A stretch of 64,000 nt of DNA from Mycobacterium basiliense (GTDB lineage Bacteria > Actinomycetota > Actinomycetes > Mycobacteriales > Mycobacteriaceae): the NCBI RefSeq assembly GCF_900292015.1, contig NZ_LR130759.1, positions 5,270,001 through 5,334,000 on the forward strand, in the 5' to 3' direction. Numbering within the stretch: position 1 is the stretch's first letter; the number at the start of each line of letters is the position of its first letter. The notes under the pieces were generated by a model. That model searched no databases. It was not told the DNA's origin and saw nothing but the letters and a program-made list of their open reading frames with translations. The position numbers and the translations under genes were made by a program. Positions 57,064-64,000 of the stretch are shown here, one piece after another.

Positions 57064-57345
57064 CCGGCGGCGGAAGCCAGGCCCGGTTTCGCCGAGTTGT
57101 GGCCATTGGGTCGGCGATGGTCGGCAACCGAGTCGGCAAGATCACCGTCATCGAGGCGGCCGACACCAGGTCCTACGAGGTTCTACGAGTCCCCGTCGAC
57201 GAGCGACCAGTGGGCTTCGACTAGCCCATCGACCACCCCGAGCTGCCGGCGAAGGCAGACCAGGGAACAGCGACCTTCGGAGAAACGGTCCGGTTGATCG
57301 CCGATGTACTCGGCGTCGAACTCGCCGACGTGAGCTGCGCAGCCA
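57064..57345 (+). pseudogene. Decayed fragment of a dihydrodipicolinate reductase-like (NAD(P)-binding) protein
   Basis: The frame reads MVGNRVGKITVIEAADTRSY and continues EVLRVPVDERPVGFD to an in-frame TAG at 57222. It resumes in the same frame as PIDHPELPAKADQGTATFGE and TVRLIADVLGVELADVSC. This resembles the central part of mycobacterial DapB-N-domain/2,4-diaminopentanoate-dehydrogenase-like proteins (VEAADTRxY; PIDxPELPxxxxxGTAxFxEAVxxIADALGVELDxVxC). Both ends are missing and no ribosome site precedes it. Its presence between two PE_PGRS genes suggests loss of an older gene. Confidence 0.6.
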
Positions 57346-57558
57346 GCCGGCACAAACCACCGCCGACCCCGGCCTCGGGTCGTGCAGGATCCCCCGCGGG
57401 CCTGGCGGGCCATACCGGTCAAGTTTGTCAGATGTCAACAAAGCCCTGCGGGCAGAGCCGGCGAGCATTAGCATCCAGATCAATCACCACATCAACTATG
57501 TGCTAGGTCAGCAATGGGAGTGCTGGCTGGGCCATGTTCATTTCGGTACGGAGGCTCG

Positions 57559-60500
57559 ATGTCGTTCATGTTGATCTCGCCGCAGGTCGTGGCTGCGGCG
57601 GCCGAGGATTTGACGGCCGTGGGATCGGCAGTTGGCGCTGCCAATGAGGCGGTGGTGGGCTCGACGACGGAGATGTTGGCTGCGGGCGCCGACGAGGTCT
57701 CGGCACGGATTGCCGCGCTGTTCAATGGGTTCGGGTTGGAGTATCAGGCGGTCAGCGCGCAGACGGCGGCTTTTCATGAGCAGTTTGTGCAGACGTTGCG
57801 GGTGGGTGCGGAGTCGTATGCGTCGGCCGAGGCCGCCAGCGTTGACCAGTTGTTGTTCGGTCTGATTAATGGGCCTACTCAGGCCGTGCTGGGGCGACCG
57901 CTGATCGGTGACGGCGTCAACGCGACGATCCCGGGTGAAGCTGGCGGGCCGGGTGGGTTGTTGTTCGGCAGCGGCGGGAATGGTGCCGCTGGGGCGCCGG
58001 GGCAGGCCGGTGGCGCCGGCGGTGCCGCCGGTTTGTGGGGCAACGGCGGCACCGGGGGGGCCGGGGGAACCGGCGGGGCCACGGGTGGGGCCGGGGGGCC
58101 GGGGGGTGGCTCTTCGGTGTGGGTGGTGCTGGCGGCACCGGTGGGTTCGGTGGGGGGACCGGGGGTGCTGGTGGGGCCGGCGGGTTGCTGTGGGGTGGCG
58201 GTGGGGACGGCGGCGCCGGCGGTTACGGCGGGGGCGCCGGCGGGGCCGGGGGCCGGGCCCAGTTGTTGTTCGGCGCTGGCGGTGCCGGTGGGGCCGGCGG
58301 CGCCGGTTTGGACGCGGGCGCCGACGGCGCAACCGGGGGCACCGGAGGTACTGGCGGCGCCGGCGGTGACGGCGGCTGGCTCGCGCCCGGAGGGGCCGGT
58401 GGCGCCGGCGGGGCCGGTGGCGCGGGTGGGGCGGGCAGCGCGGGTGCGGCGCTCGGCGATACCGGCGGCACCGGAGGCACCGGCGGTAACGGCGGCGTCG
58501 GTGGCCGCGGCGCGCTGCTACTTGGATCCGGCGGCCAAGGCGGGTTCGGCGGCGCCGGCGGAGTCGGTGGGATCGGCGGTGCAGGCGCAGACGGAGCGGC
58601 CGCCGGGCTCGGCGGAGTCGGTGGCACGGGAGGCGACGGTGGCACCGGTGGCCAAGCTGGCGCCGGAGGCGCGGGCGGTGCTGGCCAACTGCTTAGCTCC
58701 AGCGGCGCCGCCGGTGTGGCAGGTACCGGCGGCACCGGCGGCCAAGGTGGTGCCGGTGGGGCCGGATCGGCTGGTATGGACGCGGCCGACGGCCGCGGCG
58801 CTACCGGTGGTGTCGGATTCGCCGGCGGCGCCGGCGGGACCGGCGGGCAGGGCGGTAACGCCGCGGCCGGCGGCACCAACGGTTCCGGGGGTAGCGGCGG
58901 AGTCGGCGGTCGGGGCGGTACCGGCGGCACCGGCGGGACCGGCGAAGACAGCGCCACCGGCATCGGCGGCACCGGCGGCACCGGCGGCACCGGCGGCCAA
59001 GCAGGCGCCGGCGGAGCAGGCGGCGCCGCCGGCACCGGCGGCACCGGCGGCAGCACGGGCGCCGTCGGCGATGCGGGTACCGGCGGCACCGGCGGCACCG
59101 GCGGTCAGGGAGGCCAGGGCGGTCAGGGCGCGGCCGGAGCCGACGGCACGGGCGGCACCGGCGAAATCGGGTTCACCGGCGGCCAAGGCGGCCAGGGCGG
59201 CCAAGGCGGAGACACCGGCGCCGGCGGCACCAACGGCTCCGGCGGCGCGGGCGGGACCGGCGGCACCGGCGGCACCGGCGGCACCGGCGGCACCGGCGAA
59301 GACAGCGCCACTGGCATCGGCGGCACCGGCGGCACCGGCGGCACCGGCGGCCAAGCAGGCGCCGGCGGAGCAGGCGGCGCCGCCGGCACCGGCGGCACCG
59401 GCGGCAGCACGGGCGCCGTCGGCGATGCGGGTACCGGCGGCACCGGCGGCACCGGCGGTCAGGGAGGCCAGGGCGGTCAGGGCGCGGCCGGAGCCGACGG
59501 CACGGGCGGCACCGGCGAAATCGGGTTCACCGGCGGCCAAGGCGGCCAGGGCGGCCAAGGCGGAGACACCGGCGCCGGCGGCACCAACGGCTCCGGCGGC
59601 GCGGGCGGGACCGGCGGCACCGGCGGCACCGGCGGCACCGGCGGCACCGGCAAAGACAGCGCCGCCGGCATCGGCGGCACCGGCGGCACCGGCGGCACCG
59701 GCGGCCAAGCAGGCGCCGGCGGAGCAGGCGGCGCCGCCGGCACCGGCGGCACCGGCGGCAGCACGGGCGCCGTCGGCGATGCGGGTACCGGCGGCACCGG
59801 CGGCACCGGCGGTCAGGGAGGCCAGGGCGGTCAGGGCGCGGCCGGAGCCGACGGCACGGGCGGCACCGGCGAAATCGGGTTCACCGGCGGCCAAGGCGGC
59901 CAGGGCGGCCAAGGCGGAGACACCGGCGCCGGCGGCACCAACGGCTCCGGCGGCGCGGGCGGGACCGGCGGCACCGGCGGCACCGGCGGCACCGGCGGCA
60001 CCGGCAAAGACAGCGCCACCGACATCGGCGGCACCGGCGGCACCGGCGGCACCGGCGGCCAAGCAGGCGCCGGCGGAGCAGGCGGCGCCGCCGGCACCGG
60101 CGGCACCGGCGGCAGCACGGGCGCCGTCGGCGATGCGGGTACCGGCGGCACCGGCGGCACCGGCGGCCAGGGCGGAACCGGCGGCGATGGACTCAGCGCG
60201 GGACTGGCCGGGTTTGCCGGCGGACAAGGCGGCCAGGGCGGCGCCGGCGGCAGCGCAGCCGCCAGCGGCATCAACGGCGCCGGCGGCGCCGGCGGTATCG
60301 GCGGAACCGGCGGCCAGGGCGCCGCGGCGGCGGACGGCTTCGGAGCCAACGGCGGCACCGGCGGTAACGGCGGCCAAGGTGGGACCGGCGGCGACGCGGG
60401 AGCCGGAGCCGGCGCAGACGGCGCCGGTGGCGCGGCGGGCACCGGCGGTACCGGCGGCGCTGGCGGTACCGGTGGCTCCGGTCAAGTCACCCGTACCGGC

Positions 60501-63500
60501 GGCCAAGGCGGCGCGGGAGGAGCCGGCGGCACTGGCGGTCAAGGAGGCTTGAGTAGTAGCGGGGTCAGGGCCGACGGAGGCACCGGCGGCACCGGGGGCA
60601 CCGGCGGTCGAGGCGGCGCCGGTGGTGCGGGGTTCGATAGCGCCGGCGGTGACGGCGGCACCGGCGGCGCTGGGGGCCAGGCCGGAGCCGGAGGCAGCGG
60701 TGGAAACGGCGGTATCGCCGGCAACGCCGGCACCGGAGGTACCGGTGGCCAGGGAGGTACTGGTGGAGTCGGCAGCGCGGGATCGCCCGCGGGTCCCGGC
60801 GGGACCGGCGGCGACGGCACCGGCGGCGGCAACGGCGGGGCCGGCGGGGCCGGCGGCGACGCTGGCTTCGGTGGCACTAACGGCAGCGGCGGAGCCGGCG
60901 GTCAAGGAGGGGCCGGCGGGGCCGGCGCTCCCGGCGCAGACAGTGTCGGGGCCACCGGCGGCGGCGGCGGTAACGGCGGCACCGGTGGCACCGGCGGTGC
61001 TGGCGGCAACGCCGGCACCGGCCTAGGCGCCAACGGCAGCGGCGGTGCGGCCGGCACGGGCGGCACCGGCGGCAACGGCGGCACCGGCGGCGACGGCGGC
61101 GGCCAGGGCGGGGATGGCGGTCAGGGCGGCCAAGGCGGTCTGGGCGGGATGAGCAGCGACGGCATCAACGCGGACGGCGGCATCGGCGGCAACGGCGGCC
61201 AGGGCGGCGAGGGCGGCGACGGAAATTCGGGCCTGGGCAGCGACGGCACCGACGGCGGCGCCGGCGGTAACGGAGGCGCGGCCGGCGATGGCGGCGGTGG
61301 GGGCAATGGCGGTATTGCTGGCGACGCCGGTATCGGCGGCGACGGCGGAGCGGGCGGACACGGCGGCAGCGGCAGCTTCGGCCACGGTGGCAATGACGGC
61401 TTCGACGGAGGCGACGGCGGAGCGGGCGGACACGGCGGTGACGCCGGCGCCGGCGGAACCAATGGCACCGGCGGGGCCGGCGGTCGCGGCGGCCAGGGCG
61501 GCGGTGGCGGCAGTGCGGCTGGCTTCGCCAAGAGCGGCGGCGACGGCGGCATGGGCGGAACTGGCGGGGCCGGCGGGAACGCTGGTAACGGAGCCGGAGC
61601 GGCTGCCAGCGGCGGAGCCGGCGGGAACGGCGGGAACGCCTTTGAAGGCGGGGATGGCGGCGACAACTTCGACGGTGGTAATGGCGGCGTCGGCGGCCAA
61701 GGTGGCAACGGTGGGGCGAGCACCGTCGGAAGCAACCTTGCCGGCGGCGCCGGCGGTAACGGCGGGATCGGCGGTGCCGGGGGTAGCGGCGGTGCGGGCA
61801 CCACGGGTCCGGCCGGCGACGGCGGCACCGGCGGTGCCGGTGGTCACGCCGGGGCCGGCGGATCCGGCGCTACTCCAGGCAACGCGGGCAACGGCGGCGA
61901 CGGGGGCCGCGGCGGTCATGGCGGCGACGGCAGCGGTAGCGGCATGACGAACGCTGGCTTCGCCGGCGGCCAGGGCGGCGAAGGCGGCAATGGCGGTAAC
62001 GCGGACGTTGGCGGCATCAATGGCGCCGGCGGCGCCGGCGGTGACGGCGGAAATGGCGCCACCGGCCCGGCCGGACTGGACGGCAAAGCCTCCTCCGACG
62101 GCGGCACCGGCGGCACCGGCGGCACCGGCGGAGACGGCGGCAACGGCGGCAACGCCGGTTTCGGCGCCGGCGAACTCAGCAACGGCGGCGCAGCCGGTAA
62201 CGGTGGATCCGGCGGGGCCGGAGGTACCGGCGGCGCCGCCGGCCTCGGCGACAGCACGGGCTGGACCGGCGGCCAAGGCGGCACCGGCGGCCAAGGCGGC
62301 CACGGCGGCCTCGGCGGGCTGGACAGCAGCGGCATCAGCGCCGACGGTGGCACCGGCGGCGACGGCGGCACCGGCGGCCAAGGCGGCCACGGCGGCACCG
62401 GCACCTACGACGACGGCGGCACCGGCGGCGCTGGCGGTACCGGGGGCGACGCGGGCGTCGGTGGGGCCGGCGGCAACGGCGGCAACGCCGGCAATGCGGG
62501 CGTTGCCGGCGACGGCGGCGCTGGCGGCACCGGCGGCGCTGGCGGCACCGGCGTAGGCACCGGATTTGCCGGCGGAGCCGGCGGCGACGGCGGTAACGGC
62601 GGCGATGCGGGCGCCGGCGGCACCAACGGCACCGGCGGCACCGGCGGTACCGGCGGTACCGGCGGCAACGGCGGTGCCGGTGTCGACGGCATCCGTCAAA
62701 GTCCCGACGGCGGAACCGGCGGCAACGGCGGCAACGGCGGTATCGGCGGCAACGGCGGCAACGCCGGCAGCGGCGCTGGCGGAGTCGGCGACGGCGGCGC
62801 CGCGGGCACCGGTGGCATCGGTGGCACCGGCGGTACCGGCGGGGCCGGCGTCGAGAATTTCAACGGCGGCAGGGGCGGCAACGGCGGCCAAGGCGGCCAG
62901 GGCGGCCTCGGCGGGACGAGCAGCGACGGCATCAGCGCAGACGGCGGCACCGGCGGAGACGGCGGCATCGGCGGCAACGGCGGCGCGGGCGGAGACGGGA
63001 TCGTCTCAGACGGCGGTGATGGCGGCAACGGCGGCAACGGGGGTGACGCTGGCTCGGGCGGCGCCGGCGGCGTGGGCGGAAACACCGGCAACGCCGGCAC
63101 CGGCGGCCGCGGCGGCAACGGAGGCAACGGGGGCGCCGGCGAGTACGGCGCCCAACTCGGCGATGCGGGCTTTGCCGGCGGCGCTGGCGGTAACGGCGGC
63201 AACGGCGGCAACGCGGGCACCGGCGGCACCAATGGCGCCGGCGGCGCCGGCGGGACAGGCGGCAACGGCGGGTACGGCCAGGCCGGTGAGAACGGCTTCG
63301 GCGCCGATGGCGCGGTGGGCGGCGACGGCGGCGACGGCGGGAACGGCGGCAACGGCGGGAACGCCGGCACCGGCATCGGCGCAACCGGTGCAGCGGGCGC
63401 AGCGGGCAGCGGCGGCCATGGCGGGGCCGGCGGGAACGGCGGTGCCGCCGGTAACGACTCCATCGGCGGTCAAGGCGGCAAAGGCGGCGATGGTGGCACC

Positions 63501-64000
63501 GGCGGACTCGGCGGCACCGATAGCACCGGCGCAGGCACCAGCGGCGGCCAAGGTGGCGACGGTGGAGTCGGCGGTCGTGGCGGTAACGGTGGGACCGGCA
63601 CGGTGGCGACCGGCGGCTCCGGAGGGACCGGTGGAGCCGGTGGTGATGCCGGCGACGGCGGTGCGGCCAGCAATGGCGGAGTCGTGGGCAACGCCGGCAA
63701 CGCCGGCGACGGCGGCCGAGGCGGCAACGGCGGCACCGGTAGAGCCGGCGGCCCTTTCGCGGCCGACGCGGGCGATGACGGCGGCCGCGGCGGCGACGGC
63801 GGCGACGGCGGTAACGCGGGCCTCGGCGGTACCAACGGCGACGGCGGAGCCGGTGGCACCGGCGGAACCGGCGGATACGCGGCTAGCGGAACCCTGGAAG
63901 GTGTCGGCGGTACCGGCGGCAACGGCGGCACAGGCGGCAACGGCGGCAACGCGGGCACCGGGCTCGGCGACGCCGGCACCGGCGGCGCCGCGGGCACCGG
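57559..64000 (+). pseudogene. PE_PGRS gene, frameshifted at a G-tract and running off the right edge
   Basis: ATG 57559 opens [20 protein letters not shown], a PE type shared with the giant gene at 10832, then linker [20 protein letters not shown]. About 180 codons in, between 58093 and 58106, the sequence has two runs of six G. The frame then changes: the PE frame continues as Ala/Pro-rich nonsense to 60552. The glycine frame ([13 protein letters not shown]) is in the next phase and stays open to the last base. One missing G (six instead of seven) explains the shift. This is either a sequencing or assembly slip at a homopolymer, a real pseudogene, or a contingency tract. The PGRS part exceeds 1960 residues within the window; the true C-terminus lies outside. 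Confidence 0.82.
59101..60162 (+). repeat. 354-bp tandem repeat inside the terminal PE_PGRS
   Basis: Units begin at 59101, 59455 and 59809 (GCGGTCAGGGAGGCCAGGGC), each 354 bp or 118 codons, preceded by a partial unit from about 58933. Visible differences are single codons (GAAGAC versus AAAGAC; ATC changes near 60020). The unit is unrelated in exact sequence to the 354-bp unit at 12161 but has the same length. Confidence 0.88.

Noticed and set aside
58107..60552. Ala/Pro-rich continuation of the PE frame after the G-tract
   Set aside because: The glycine-rich frame shifted by one base is the genuine PGRS frame and continues to the window end; the other frame is a shadow.

Overview
The window comes from a slow-growing Mycobacterium of the M. 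tuberculosis / M. marinum / M. kansasii clade. Supporting signs are high GC, actinobacterial SRP RNA, the order dnaX - AspC-type aminotransferase - ffs - tRNA-Ser - lucA, an LpqH-type lipoprotein, PPE-SVP genes, and above all many PE_PGRS genes. The PE_PGRS expansion and the genes after lucA differ from the M. tuberculosis H37Rv arrangement as I remember it (cutinase genes follow Rv3723 there). I do not assign a species.

Layout. 1-4605 is core chromosome: dnaX 5' end (-), aspartate aminotransferase (-), SRP RNA (-), tRNA-Ser(GGA) (+), a CRP-like site and a 12-bp tandem repeat in front of lucA (+), an enoyl-CoA hydratase family gene (-), and an LpqH-like lipoprotein. 4678-10521 is a compact cluster that starts at a leaderless-type promoter: an alpha-helical/TPR-like protein, a CHAT (caspase-like) protease with visible His and Cys, and two proteins I cannot name. 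It resembles predicted CHAT/TPR conflict systems and is the best candidate for an under-described system. 10832-20377 encodes a giant PE_PGRS protein (about 3181 aa) with two nested tandem-repeat arrays. 21094-27327 holds two PPE-SVP genes, a GntR/FadR regulator divergent from a TcuA-like flavoprotein across a paired operator, and a TetR regulator.

From 27716 to the right edge the window is a PE_PGRS array interrupted by a small PAS protein and a flavin amine oxidase. The array shows active remodelling. There is a 1.28-kb inverted duplication in which one copy is frameshifted. Two neighbouring PE_PGRS genes share about 2.56 kb that looks identical by eye. There are several decayed PE fragments, an IS1380-type transposase remnant, a decayed DapB-like fragment, and a terminal PE_PGRS frameshifted at a G-tract.

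Five or six intergenic sites here share a motif, roughly TGACCGnCTGrCTATT, upstream of PE_PGRS genes and of the amine oxidase. The two PE_PGRS genes with a different PE type (10832 and 57559) lack it. This suggests a shared operator and a common regulon. All comparisons were made by eye; percent identities, structure predictions and database searches were not run.
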